From: Rhodococcus sp. KBS0724
Lineage (GTDB): Bacteria; Actinomycetota; Actinomycetes; Mycobacteriales; Mycobacteriaceae
Direction: 5' to 3'
Length of the DNA: 64,000 bases
Assembly (NCBI RefSeq): GCF_005938745.2
Contig: NZ_VCBX02000001.1
Span: forward strand, 1,383,501 to 1,447,500
Positions 50,563 through 59,025 of the stretch are shown here, piece by piece (position 1 is the first letter of the stretch; each line of letters begins with the position of its first letter). A program made the translations under genes and the position numbers. Below the pieces are notes generated by a model, which searched no databases, was not told where the DNA came from, and saw nothing but the letters and a program-made list of their open reading frames with translations.

Positions 50563-52899
50563 CTAGTGCACTGCCAGCGAAATCTTCTCGCGCTCCTCGG
50601 CGGAGACAACATCACGCGTCGGAAGCAAGTCGATAGTCACACTGTTCAGCTTGCCGCCGTAGCGGAATGTGCCCTGCTCGGCGAATTCCTCGGAAACCGG
50701 GCTGCCACGGTTGATTCCGATATCCAGCTGCTCGTTCATGCTGAAGATTGCCCGGGTGGTCTTGTCGATCCTGCCCGCCGCGACCACCTCGCCGTCGACG
50801 CGCAACGTCGCGAGACCGCCCTTGCCGATACCGCCGCCGTCGTAGTCGAAATGGACGGATACTTCCTTGGCGTCGGCGGACAGAGGCTTCTCGGCGCGCA
50901 CGAAGGTACGGCCACCACCGCTGAAGTTGTAGCAATAAACCGGTACGGAATCGATGATGTACAAAGCGAATCCGCCGAACCGGCCACCGAGGCTTACCAG
51001 CATGCCGTCGGCGACGCTGCCCAAGTCGGCTGTCAACGCGTACGAGCGGTTGAAGAAGTTGGGTGCTGCCTTCTCGACCAGTCCGTTCATATGTGGATAC
51101 AGCGTCAGCGACTTGCGGCCCATCATGGGATGCGGCGGTCGGGATTCCGGTGTCGAATGCCGTCCGACGGTACGGTCGTCGAGCGGAAGCACTTGGTACT
51201 TGGCCGCCTCGACCAGGAACTTCTCCTTGAGTCGCGCGAGGATCTCAGGATGCTCGTCCGCGAGATCACGGGCCTGTGACCAGTCGACCGTCGTGTCGTA
51301 CAACTCCCATTTGTCGTCGCTGAGCGACGTGAGTTCCAGTCCGTGCGTTGCCATCAGCCAAGGTGCGCGGTGCGCGGTGACGGCGGTCCAACCGTGATCG
51401 TAGATGCCACGGTTTCCGAAGATCTCGAAATACTGTGTGGTGTGCCGCTCGTCGGCCTCCGGATCGTCGAAGGTGTAGTTCATCGCAACACCCTCCATGG
51501 GCTTCTGCGCTACGCCGTCGACGCTCGTCGGAGCCGGGATGCCGGCAGCTTCGAGGATCGTGGGGGTGATGTCGACGCAATGGTGCCACTGTTCGCGAAT
51601 GCCGTGATTCTCGATTCCCTTGGGCCAGTGCGCGATCAATCCGTTGCGGGTTCCGCCGTAGTGGGAGGCAACCTGCTTGGCCCACTGGTACGGGGTGTCG
51701 AGCGCCAGAGCCCAGGCCGCCGGGTAGTGCGGATAGCTGGTTTCGGTGCCCAGCTCGTCGTATCGGGCCAGGACTTCGGCGGTCGCGGTCTTGTAACCGT
51801 TGAGCCCGGCAAGGTAGTTGAACGAGCCTTCCATGCCACCTTCGGCAGAGGCTCCGTTGTCGCCCATCATGTAGAGAACGAGAGTGTTGTCCAGAACGCC
51901 CATGTCCTGCAGACGATCCACCAGTCGACCGACCTCGTCGTCGGTGTGCTCGAGGAACGCGGCGTACAACTCCATCAGCCGGGCCGAGACCTTCTTCTGG
52001 TCGTCATCCAGCTCGTCCCAGTGTGGAACACCCGGTGCCCACGGAGCCAGCACGGTATCGGGGCCGACGACGCCCAGTTCCTTCTGCTTTTCCAGGGTGA
52101 TCTCGCGCTGGCGATCCCAGCCGTGATCGAATTCGCCGACGTATTTGTTCAGGTAGCTGTCCGGAACCTGAAGTGGCGCATGGCACGCACCGAAGGGGAG
52201 GTAGCAGAACCACGGCTTGTCCGGGTCCATGGTGTTGACGCCTTCGACCCATTCGATGGCGTGATCGACGAGGTCTTCGGAGAGGTGGTAGCCCTCCTGC
52301 GGGGTCTTGGGCAGGTCCACCATCGTGAAGTCCTCGTAGAGAACTGGGGTGAACTGGTCGGACTCGGCGCCGAGAAAGCCGTAGAACTTGTCAAAACCTT
52401 CGCGTACCGGCCAACGATCGAACGGCCCCGCAGCCGTGGTCTCCCAGGTCGGGGTCTGATGCATCTTGCCGAAAGCGCCCGTGGCGTAACCGTTTCCCTG
52501 CAGAATGCGAGCGACGGTGGCCGCCGACGCCGGACGGGTTCCGTTGTATCCGGGTGCGGCGTTGGCCATCTCGGAGATGACACCCATGCCGACGCTGTGG
52601 TGATTGCGGCCCGTCAGAGTGGCAGCGCGGGTCGGTGAGCACAGTGCGGCGGTGTGGAATCGGCTGTACTTGACGCCGGTGTCGGCGAGGCGTTCAGCCG
52701 TTGGGGTACGGCACGGGCCACCAAAAGCGGAGGGGGCACCAAATCCGACATCGTCGATCATGATGAGCAGGACGTTGGGTGCCCCGGCAGGCGGGCGAAT
52801 GGGTTCGGGCCGGGTGAATGGCACCTTCTGGTCGCGGTAGTCGACCGATGCGGCGACGTTCGGCGTCTCGGCGATGATCGGAATGGAATGACGATTCAC
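50563..52899 (-). CDS. Arylsulfatase, type I (formylglycine)
   Basis: This 778-residue sulfatase has the metal site VLLIMIDDVGFG and the C-x-P-x-R activation motif at C87 (ALCSPTRAATLTGRNHH). The C-terminal beta domain extends to about residue 775. The cysteine must be converted to formylglycine, and a candidate enzyme for this is encoded at 54721. There is no signal peptide, so it acts in the cytoplasm on imported sulfate esters. It is divergent from a TetR gene, with an operator-like palindrome 32 bp before its start. Confidence 0.93.
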   Translation of the reverse strand: MNRHSIPIIAETPNVAASVDYRDQKVPFTRPEPIRPPAGAPNVLLIMIDDVGFGAPSAFGGPCRTPTAERLADTGVKYSRFHTAALCSPTRAATLTGRNHHSVGMGVISEMANAAPGYNGTRPASAATVARILQGNGYATGAFGKMHQTPTWETTAAGPFDRWPVREGFDKFYGFLGAESDQFTPVLYEDFTMVDLPKTPQEGYHLSEDLVDHAIEWVEGVNTMDPDKPWFCYLPFGACHAPLQVPDSYLNKYVGEFDHGWDRQREITLEKQKELGVVGPDTVLAPWAPGVPHWDELDDDQKKVSARLMELYAAFLEHTDDEVGRLVDRLQDMGVLDNTLVLYMMGDNGASAEGGMEGSFNYLAGLNGYKTATAEVLARYDELGTETSYPHYPAAWALALDTPYQWAKQVASHYGGTRNGLIAHWPKGIENHGIREQWHHCVDITPTILEAAGIPAPTSVDGVAQKPMEGVAMNYTFDDPEADERHTTQYFEIFGNRGIYDHGWTAVTAHRAPWLMATHGLELTSLSDDKWELYDTTVDWSQARDLADEHPEILARLKEKFLVEAAKYQVLPLDDRTVGRHSTPESRPPHPMMGRKSLTLYPHMNGLVEKAAPNFFNRSYALTADLGSVADGMLVSLGGRFGGFALYIIDSVPVYCYNFSGGGRTFVRAEKPLSADAKEVSVHFDYDGGGIGKGGLATLRVDGEVVAAGRIDKTTRAIFSMNEQLDIGINRGSPVSEEFAEQGTFRYGGKLNSVTIDLLPTRDVVSAEEREKISLAVH

Positions 52900-52930
52900 A
52901 AGCGGGCTCCTGGCTGTCTTGAGACCGAGA

Positions 52931-52949
52931 ATTAAGTGGCTGACTTAAT
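52931..52949. promoter_or_regulatory. TetR operator before the sulfatase gene
   Basis: ATTAAGT and ACTTAAT form a perfect 7-bp inverted repeat around GGCTG, 32 bp upstream of the sulfatase start. A related site, with 13 of 19 identical bases, lies in front of the divergent tetR gene. Confidence 0.6.
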
Positions 52950-53012
52950 CTGCAGCGTAGCTCTCGACGGTGCATCGGAAGGGGAGGTCTCGTTGAGTGG
53001 GATTCAATCCCT

Positions 53013-53058
53013 GCTGTGCGCCTTTATTAACCCCCGGCGGTCAATAAAGGCGCACAGC
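53013..53058. repeat. Hairpin repeat copy 3 (GCTGTGCGCC family)
   Basis: The left arm is identical to that of copy 1 for 20 bp, and the right arm (53039-53058) differs at one position, giving 19 of 20 pairs. It lies between two divergent genes, so it is not after any stop codon. That argues against a simple terminator role. Confidence 0.88.
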
Positions 53059-53074
53059 AAAGAGGGGTTGCAGT

Positions 53075-53093
53075 TTTAAGGCACTGACTTATA
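53075..53093. promoter_or_regulatory. TetR operator before tetR
   Basis: The core TTAAGGCACTGACTTA matches the sulfatase-side site in TTAAG...CTGACTTA. It ends 10 bp upstream of the tetR ATG, which fits autoregulation. Confidence 0.5.
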
Positions 53094-53103
53094 TGCTCCG
53101 TTC

Positions 53104-53781
53104 ATGCCCAGCTCGTCAGATGCCAAGAGTGCAATGATCGCCGTCGCGGAACGCATGTTTGCCGAACATGGCATCCACGAGGTGTCGATGCGCGATGTGG
53201 CGGCAGCGGCGGGGCAACGTAACAACTCTGCGGTCCAATACCACTTCGGGGGACGGGACGGGTTGGTGCTGGCTGTATTCCGCTACCGGATGGGCCAGAT
53301 CAACATCGCCCGCCTGACGTACCTCGACGACATCGACGCAAGTGAGCGAACGGATACAGTTCGAGCCTTGGTCGAGGCCTTCATCTATCCACTCGCGGAT
53401 TTCCTCGCTACCGCCGACGGCTCGAACTACGCGAGGTTCATCGCCAGGGTCTCGCCATCGGTCGACACCCAGAGTCTCGAGTTCCGCGAGGTCAGTGAAG
53501 CAATCAACGAAGTGGTCTCGCGGTTGACGCGAGCACTGCCGCATCTGTCTCGCCGTGTTGCGGTCGAGCGGATCGACCTGATGTCCAACATGACTGTCTC
53601 CGCGCTTGCTGTTTTCGAGCAGCGGCGTGCGGAGGGAAATCTTGTGGTGAAGGCAGATTTCGACACCACTGTCGACCACCTTGTCGACCTGATGGTGGCG
53701 GCATTGCTGGCTCCGCGCAGTGAGCACACACGCACCCGAAGCAAGATCGCGCAGTCGGCTGACGCGCGAGTCAATACGTAA
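53104..53781 (+). CDS. TetR family regulator of the sulfatase module
   Basis: This 225-residue protein has an N-terminal HTH (about 10-55; AERMFAEHGIHEVSMRDVAA, then NNSAVQYHFGGRDGLV) and a helical ligand domain. The gene lies between the divergent sulfatase gene and the dioxygenase gene 20 bp downstream. Two matching palindromes, one before each start, support repression of both directions. Confidence 0.9.
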   Translation: MPSSSDAKSAMIAVAERMFAEHGIHEVSMRDVAAAAGQRNNSAVQYHFGGRDGLVLAVFRYRMGQINIARLTYLDDIDASERTDTVRALVEAFIYPLADFLATADGSNYARFIARVSPSVDTQSLEFREVSEAINEVVSRLTRALPHLSRRVAVERIDLMSNMTVSALAVFEQRRAEGNLVVKADFDTTVDHLVDLMVAALLAPRSEHTRTRSKIAQSADARVNT

Positions 53782-53801
53782 ATCGAAACGGAGCTATTTT
53801 C

Positions 53802-54719
53802 ATGGCTGCACTCACGTCGTCTCGTACAGTTCAAATCGGCAATCACACAATCGAATTCGGTCCTCGCGGGATGCGCCGCAATCCAGAAGGCGTCGAGTCG
53901 AGGCCGTACGAGCGTTTCACTCTCACACCGGTCACCCCCTTCATCGGGGCTGAGATCAGCAATATCGACCTGCGTGATCCGTCGGCCGAGCAGATCGACG
54001 ACGTTCGTCGCGCATTGCTGGAATGGAAGGTCGTGTTCTTCCGCGACCAGAACATCTCGAGCCTCAATCACCGTGACTTTGCGAGCAATTGGGGCGAACT
54101 CGAAGTTCACCCGTTGCTCCCGCAGGGTGAGGTCCCGGCCGTGGTGCGGTTCGAGCGCGGCGAGGACAGCCCTGGCACCGAGAACATCTGGCACGTCGAC
54201 GTCACGTGGACCAAGACGCCGCCGCTAGGTTCTGTCCTGCGTGCCATCGATGTTCCGCCGGCCGGTGGCGACACCCTGTGGGCAGACATGGGCAACGCAT
54301 TCGATTGCCTTTCCGACGAGGTCAAGGACCTGATCGACGGACGCGAGGCCGTCCACGACTTCGTTCCGTCCTTCGGCCGCAGTATGTCGCCCGAAAAGCT
54401 CGAGAAGATGAAGGAGCAGTACCCGCCGGTGCTACATCCGATGGTCCGCAAGCATCCGGAGACGGGCCGCAAAACACTGTTTGTGAACAGCCTCTTCACC
54501 ACTCACATCCCGGACATGGATCCGCAGGAAGGCAAGGACCTGCTCAACCTGTTGTTCGCGCAGGTCAAGGTTCCGGATTTCCAGTGCCGATTCAAGTGGG
54601 CAGCCAATTCCATTGCGTTCTGGGACAATCGGGCGACGCAGCACTACGCGGCCAGTGACTACTTCCCGCATCGACGGGTCATGGAACGCGTCGCGATTCT
54701 CGGCGACGCACCCTTCTGA
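53802..54719 (+). CDS. TauD/TfdA-family Fe(II)/2-oxoglutarate dioxygenase (sulfate ester type)
   Basis: This 305-residue protein has the iron-binding H131-x-D133 motif in IWHVDVTW, a distal histidine at about H281 (TQHYAASDY) and the arginine region FPHRRVMERV for 2-oxoglutarate. It resembles AtsK and Rv3406, which cleave alkyl sulfate esters to aldehyde and sulfate. With the sulfatase it would release sulfate from several kinds of esters. Its stop is 1 bp from that of the convergent FGE-family gene. Confidence 0.88.
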   Translation: MAALTSSRTVQIGNHTIEFGPRGMRRNPEGVESRPYERFTLTPVTPFIGAEISNIDLRDPSAEQIDDVRRALLEWKVVFFRDQNISSLNHRDFASNWGELEVHPLLPQGEVPAVVRFERGEDSPGTENIWHVDVTWTKTPPLGSVLRAIDVPPAGGDTLWADMGNAFDCLSDEVKDLIDGREAVHDFVPSFGRSMSPEKLEKMKEQYPPVLHPMVRKHPETGRKTLFVNSLFTTHIPDMDPQEGKDLLNLLFAQVKVPDFQCRFKWAANSIAFWDNRATQHYAASDYFPHRRVMERVAILGDAPF

Positions 54720-54720
54720 C

Positions 54721-55683
54721 CTACTCCTGCGGAATTCGCACGACGCACCGGAAGCCGACGTGGCAGGTCGAGGACTCTTCGGATTCGCTCTGCCGCGCGG
54801 CCGGTCGGTATCGTAGGCAGTAGTTAGGTGCACACAGATGCGACCCACCCTTGATGACTCGTAGCGGATAGGTCTCTCCCGCAACTGTTTCCGTGGCAAG
54901 CTCGGCGCGCGGGTTGCGGGGGATGCAGCACGAGGTTGCCGGCGCAGTGTTCTTGGTGCTGTGGGCATGGTCCGACGTGTAGTGATCCGCTGTCCATTCC
55001 CAGACGTTGCCGGCCATGTCGAGGAGGCCGTAGCCGTTGGCGCGGAATTTGCCAACGGGAGCGGTGCGTTCGTAGCCGTCTTCGAGCAGGTTCTCCCACG
55101 GGAACTGGCCTTGCCACACGTTGCCACCGGGCTTTCCGCCGGGGGAGTCCTCGTCGCCCCACACATAGGCCTTGCGATCGAGGCCACCGCGCGCTGCGTA
55201 CTCCCACTCTGCTTCGGTGGGGAGTTCCTTGCCGACCCAGTGGGCGTATGCCTGCGCGTCGAAGTACGAGACGTGCGTGACGGGATGTTTTTCGCGTCCA
55301 CCGACATTGCTGCCCGGGCCCTCCGGGTGCCGCCAGTCCGCGCCAGGTGTGAACGTCCACCACTGGGTGTAGTCGTCCAGGGAGACCGGTCCGGGCGGTG
55401 AGTGGAAGACCAAAGAACCGGGCACCAGCAGTGTGGGGTCGGCATCGGGGTAATCGGCAGGATCGGGCGCGGTCTCGGCCGTCGTGACGTGACCCGTAGC
55501 TTTGACGAACCGACGGAACTCGGCCACGGTGACGGCCGTCGTATCCATCCAGAAACTGTCGACGCTCACTTGGTGAACCGGGCGTTCTTCCGGGTAGAAG
55601 TCTTCGGACCCCATCCAGAAGGTTCCCCCGGGAATCAAAGACATGTTTTTCGGGGGAGCGCTCACGGCGGCTGAGGGCGTCAT
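54721..55683 (-). CDS. Formylglycine-generating enzyme family (SUMF1) protein
   Basis: This 320-residue FGE-sulfatase domain protein has GGTFWMGS near the N-terminus, PTEAEWEYAARGG in the middle and MAGNVWEWT late. In aerobic FGEs two active cysteines are five residues apart near the C-terminus. Here the first is present (C289 in NYCLRYR) but the second position is proline (P294). C307 and C313 are nearby. It lies beside a sulfatase with a CxPxR motif, so activation of that enzyme is the expected role. Confidence 0.87.
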   Translation of the reverse strand: MTPSAAVSAPPKNMSLIPGGTFWMGSEDFYPEERPVHQVSVDSFWMDTTAVTVAEFRRFVKATGHVTTAETAPDPADYPDADPTLLVPGSLVFHSPPGPVSLDDYTQWWTFTPGADWRHPEGPGSNVGGREKHPVTHVSYFDAQAYAHWVGKELPTEAEWEYAARGGLDRKAYVWGDEDSPGGKPGGNVWQGQFPWENLLEDGYERTAPVGKFRANGYGLLDMAGNVWEWTADHYTSDHAHSTKNTAPATSCCIPRNPRAELATETVAGETYPLRVIKGGSHLCAPNYCLRYRPAARQSESEESSTCHVGFRCVVRIPQE

Positions 55684-55949
55684 GGTTTCAGCATGACATG
55701 CGGCCGAAGAATGGGTGAAACGTCAATCCCACCTAGTGCTCTCGGCAGGATTGGACTGTGAGAGAGCTTGCCGGACTTGTTTGGAGCTGCGAGCGGCTGG
55801 GTACGTGATTTTCAGGCCGCAACTGCCGGGGTATGCGCGCGGTCTCGCAACTTTGCGGTTCAGGTTCTTGTAGGTTGAGCACACAGCCTGCGGGAACCGT
55901 TGTCGTTTGGGGTGCTTTCGTACTTGACGGCCTCCTGTAAATGGACGAC

Positions 55950-55982
55950 GCCCCCACTCGCATCACTGGAGTGGGGGCTTTT
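55950..55982 (+). terminator. Orphan intrinsic terminator
   Basis: GCCCCCACTC and GAGTGGGGGC form a 10-bp GC-rich stem with a 9-nt loop, followed by TTTT on the plus strand. No annotated plus-strand gene ends here. The 482-bp stretch from 55684 to 56165 holds no convincing gene, only this hairpin and two copies of GTTGAGCACACA (55874-55885 and 55995-56006). A small RNA ending here is likely. Confidence 0.7.
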
Positions 55983-56165
55983 CTCGTCATCCGCGTTGAG
56001 CACACAACGTGGGGACCCTCGATCCGTTGGGCTGACCCCTCATATCCGGCCTCGCATACCCACCGTAGGCCTGTGCTTGGGTTCGCGCCAGATTTTTGAA
56101 CAAGTTGATCCGAACAGCAAGCCGAGTTTCCAACGTGTCAGTGGGATCCAAGCTTTCAGTGGGAT

Positions 56166-57002
56166 TCAAGTCCGCCGTGCCGGCGAAGCGGACGTCGAGG
56201 TGACAGCGTGATTGTCGACGGGTTGCGGAGGTTCGATTTTGTGCCGCTTGACGATGAGCACGATGGCGATGATCGGGTACGCCAGGATTGGTGCGAATAC
56301 ACCGACATACGACTGTTGGTCCAGCAGGATGGCGGTGCCGCTGAGTAGGGCGAAGTCGAAGAGTCCGTGGAGTACGGAGTTGACTGCGTTGTTTCCGGAG
56401 ACCCGGCGCGTGAGGTAGAAGAAGTACCCGGCGAGGCTGACGATGATTGCTTGCGGGATAGCGGAAGCGCCGCTTCCGAAGACGTTGGAAAGGTGGACGG
56501 CGCCGAAGATGAGACTGGACCAGAGGGCTACCTGGCCTTCTCGGAGACCGTGGTTGCGCAGCATGGTCACTCCGATGCCGCGGAACATTCCCTCTTCGCC
56601 CCAGCCGACGAACTGCGTGGCGATCAGGAGGACGATGACGAACAGCCAGCCCTTCTCCGCGAGTGCGCTGTAGTTGATGCCTAACAGGATCGCGACGAGA
56701 AGAACGACAGGAACGACCCACACCCAGCGATTCACCGGCCGATCATCCTTGATCACCGGACGCCACCAGCCGAGGGCTGCGATAACGCCGTACGTAAAGA
56801 TCAGAGCGATCCCCAACGGGATCAGCATCGTGAAGACAACCCCGCGAGTGGTCAGGGTGTCGTCCTCGTTTCCCCAGCCCGCGATGAGGCGTCCACCGAA
56901 CTGAATTAATGCCAGATACACGATGACGACAACAGCGAAAGCCACGTAAGAGAGCTGACGCCCGGAGATGCGTGGCTGGCCCACATGCTTGTGTGTGTTC
57001 AC
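56166..57002 (-). CDS. CPBP family intramembrane metalloprotease
   Basis: This 278-residue protein has seven or eight helices. The CPBP (CAAX-protease/Abi) motifs are EEGMFRG (motif 1, EExxxR), a histidine in LIFGAVHLSNV (motif 2) and LHGLFDFALL (motif 3). It starts at a GTG. Family members process prenylated or bacteriocin-related proteins in the membrane; the substrate is unknown. Confidence 0.88.
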   Translation of the reverse strand: MNTHKHVGQPRISGRQLSYVAFAVVVIVYLALIQFGGRLIAGWGNEDDTLTTRGVVFTMLIPLGIALIFTYGVIAALGWWRPVIKDDRPVNRWVWVVPVVLLVAILLGINYSALAEKGWLFVIVLLIATQFVGWGEEGMFRGIGVTMLRNHGLREGQVALWSSLIFGAVHLSNVFGSGASAIPQAIIVSLAGYFFYLTRRVSGNNAVNSVLHGLFDFALLSGTAILLDQQSYVGVFAPILAYPIIAIVLIVKRHKIEPPQPVDNHAVTSTSASPARRT

Positions 57003-57087
57003 CGCGTCAGACTAATGTCCAGATTGACGTGATGCTGGCTGATCCGCTCGGCAGGTCGCGCATAGATTCGACCGTTGTGCATGAATG

Positions 57088-57160
57088 TGCCCTCGGCAGG
57101 ATTCGAACCTGCGACCCTTCCTTTAGGAGAGGAATGCTCTATCCCCTGAGCTACGAGGGC
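57088..57160 (-). tRNA. tRNA-Arg (anticodon CCT)
   Basis: The 73-nt gene folds into a standard cloverleaf. The acceptor arm is GCCCTCG/CGAGGGC with discriminator A, and the D-arm is GCTCAGGGGATAGAGC. The anticodon stem is TTCCT/AGGAA with loop CTCCTAA, and the T-arm is CAGGTTCGAATCCTG. The anticodon CCT reads AGG. The CCA end is not encoded. Confidence 0.97.
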
Positions 57161-57180
57161 GGGGAGCTCATCCGAGAGCA

Positions 57181-57208
57181 TGAAAACCGTGTTGTACTGC
57201 GGTTTTCA
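57181..57208 (-). terminator. Hairpin between the ROK gene and tRNA-Arg
   Basis: TGAAAACCG and CGGTTTTCA form 9-bp arms around a 10-nt loop, 128 bp after the ROK stop and 20 bp before the tRNA 5' end. It may separate the two transcripts. Confidence 0.4.
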
Positions 57209-57335
57209 GTCGCCGGTTGGGCTGTGCCGCTACTCGACCGGCCGGCGCGGGGCTTTAGGCGTCGTAGCTGCGGTAGTCAGTGTAGCGGCACAACCCACAC
57301 GGCGCGAAGCCGACGGGTGTCTGCAATGTCGAACC

Positions 57336-58520
57336 TCAGTGGGCGGCGTCGGCGATCCTCAAGTCGATTTCACGTGGGCTCAGGAGATTGTCGAGTACAA
57401 GGACGGCGCACCCGAGGATTCCCGATTGCGCTCCGTGGCTGACGGACACGATGTGTAGTGAGCGCGTGGCGAGTGCAGTTGCGTTGCCGTAGACAGATTC
57501 TCGAAGTCCGGCAAGGAAGAGTTCGTCGGCTTCGGCCATGTCGCCGCCGATGACGAGCACTTCCGGGTTGAGGAGATTGACCGCGCCGGAGATCACGTCG
57601 CCGATGAGTCGGCCGCTGGTTCGGATCAATCGGCGTGCTTCCCCGTCGCCGTCGAGGGCCAACCGAACGACGTCGCGGACATGGCCGACATCCCGGCCCT
57701 GGGCTTCGAGCGCGTGTACGAGAGCCCAACCGCTGGCGACGGTTTCGACGCAACCTACGTCACCGCACCGGCATTGGACGTCCTTGGCGGCAGCGGTTTT
57801 GGTGTGCCCGATCTCGCCGGCGGCGCCGAGCGACCCGCGTTGCAGGACACCACCGAGAACGATGCCGGCACCGAGGCCGGTGGACGCTTTGATCATGAGT
57901 AGATTCGGTGCGCTTTCACGCCTTTCGCTGAGTTCCGCGAGCGCCATGACGTTGGCGTCGTTGTCGGCGAACAGCGGTGCGTCTGTGACCGATGCCAGGT
58001 AAGGGGCCAGGGCGACGCCGTCCCAGCCCGACATCATCGGTGAATCGAGACTGGCTCCGGCTGCGATGTCGACGGTCCCAGGAATGCTGAGTCCGACTCC
58101 GATGACTTCGGTAGGGGGACGGCCGATTCGGGCCAGCAACGACGTCAGATGGTCCGCGATCTCAGGCATCAGTTCGTCGGGCCCGACGCCCACCGATTTG
58201 TCGATGTCCTCCGCGGTGAGGATGGTGCCGGACAGGTCTGTGACGGCCAACTGCGCGCGTGAGCGGCCGATGGCGACAACCAGTACCAGTCCAGCGGATT
58301 TGTTGAACGTCAACGTTGCCGGCGGACGGCCACCTGTCGAGGGGCCTTCGTCGTCGTCCGCGATGAGGCCGATCGACTGCAGTGCGCCGACTCGGGCAGA
58401 CACCGCAGTCCGGGACAGCCCGGTGAGTTTCCCGATTTCGCTTCGTGTGGTCGCGGAACCGGCACGGATCAGCGAGAACACCTCGCCGGCTGTGGCGGGA
58501 GTGATAGGCGGTCGGGTCAT
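57336..58520 (-). CDS. ROK family transcriptional regulator
   Basis: This 394-residue NagC/XylR-type protein has an N-terminal winged helix (about 8-65; SEIGKLTGLSRTAVSARVGA) followed by a sugar-kinase fold. The zinc motif is CRCGDVGCVE and ATP-type loops are GVGLSIPGTVD and STGLGAGIVLGG. XylR/NagC proteins repress sugar genes until a sugar binds. The xylulokinase gene 0.8 kb away is the likely target. Confidence 0.9.
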   Translation of the reverse strand: MTRPPITPATAGEVFSLIRAGSATTRSEIGKLTGLSRTAVSARVGALQSIGLIADDDEGPSTGGRPPATLTFNKSAGLVLVVAIGRSRAQLAVTDLSGTILTAEDIDKSVGVGPDELMPEIADHLTSLLARIGRPPTEVIGVGLSIPGTVDIAAGASLDSPMMSGWDGVALAPYLASVTDAPLFADNDANVMALAELSERRESAPNLLMIKASTGLGAGIVLGGVLQRGSLGAAGEIGHTKTAAAKDVQCRCGDVGCVETVASGWALVHALEAQGRDVGHVRDVVRLALDGDGEARRLIRTSGRLIGDVISGAVNLLNPEVLVIGGDMAEADELFLAGLRESVYGNATALATRSLHIVSVSHGAQSGILGCAVLVLDNLLSPREIDLRIADAAH

Positions 58521-58560
58521 ACGTTCTATTCAAGCATTCTCTCAGAGTTACTTCAGGATA

Positions 58561-58602
58561 CAAAAGATTAATTACTTAAGTCTTTTGGGGACCTAAGTAG
58601 GT
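58561..58602. promoter_or_regulatory. Inverted repeats upstream of the ROK regulator
   Basis: CAAAAGA (58561-58567) and TCTTTTG (58581-58587) form one dyad, and ACCTAAGTAGGT (58591-58602) has ACCTA/TAGGT arms. They lie 40-82 bp upstream of the ROK start in an AT-rich stretch, which fits an operator and promoter region. Confidence 0.4.
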
Positions 58603-58714
58603 ATTGTGCAAAAGCAGAAGTGGGCATAGGCTGTGTCTTGACTCACTGGGCACCGCGTTCTCGGGTGGGTCGCAGTACGAGGTCAGAGGGCGCACGAACC
58701 TAGGGGAGAACCCG

Positions 58715-58957
58715 ATGAGTCGCACCGACACGCAGGACGAGATTGTCGACTTCGCGCGCAAATGGCAGAAGTTCGACGGCGGACCGGACGAAGACATCTT
58801 TGTCACTTTCGGCCTGGAGCCCCGCGAGTACTTCCGGAGATTGAAGAACATCCTCGACGACGGCAGCGCCGCACTCGATCCTCCCGCGGTCAGCGAACTC
58901 GCCACCGTGTGCGCGTACCGGTTGCGTCGGGGAGATGTCCAGACGATCGGCCAGTAG
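58715..58957 (+). CDS. DUF3263-like protein (80 aa)
   Basis: This small helical protein has the pattern I know from DUF3263: IVDFARKWQKFDG, then LEPREYFRRLKNIL, and a closing VCAYRLRR. The family is common in actinobacteria and of unknown function. GGGGAGAA precedes the ATG at 58715. It lies 68 bp before the WhiB3-like gene. Confidence 0.8.
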   Translation: MSRTDTQDEIVDFARKWQKFDGGPDEDIFVTFGLEPREYFRRLKNILDDGSAALDPPAVSELATVCAYRLRRGDVQTIGQ

Positions 58958-59025
58958 GCCGGTCACATCCTTCTCCGTCACAGAATTCAAAGTCCGTCTC
59001 AGAATCAAGAATTGAGGTCGCCATC

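Noticed and set aside
51343..52638. 431-residue plus-strand open frame
   Set aside because: It is antisense to the sulfatase, whose metal and C-x-P-x-R motifs are intact.
55733..56005. 90-residue minus-strand frame in the intergenic region
   Set aside because: It has no ribosome site, runs through the terminator stem and its composition is rich in Arg, Ser, Pro and Thr.
57088..57160. tRNA-Arg as an integration (att) site
   Set aside because: I saw no integrase gene and no repeat of the tRNA 3' end in the window.
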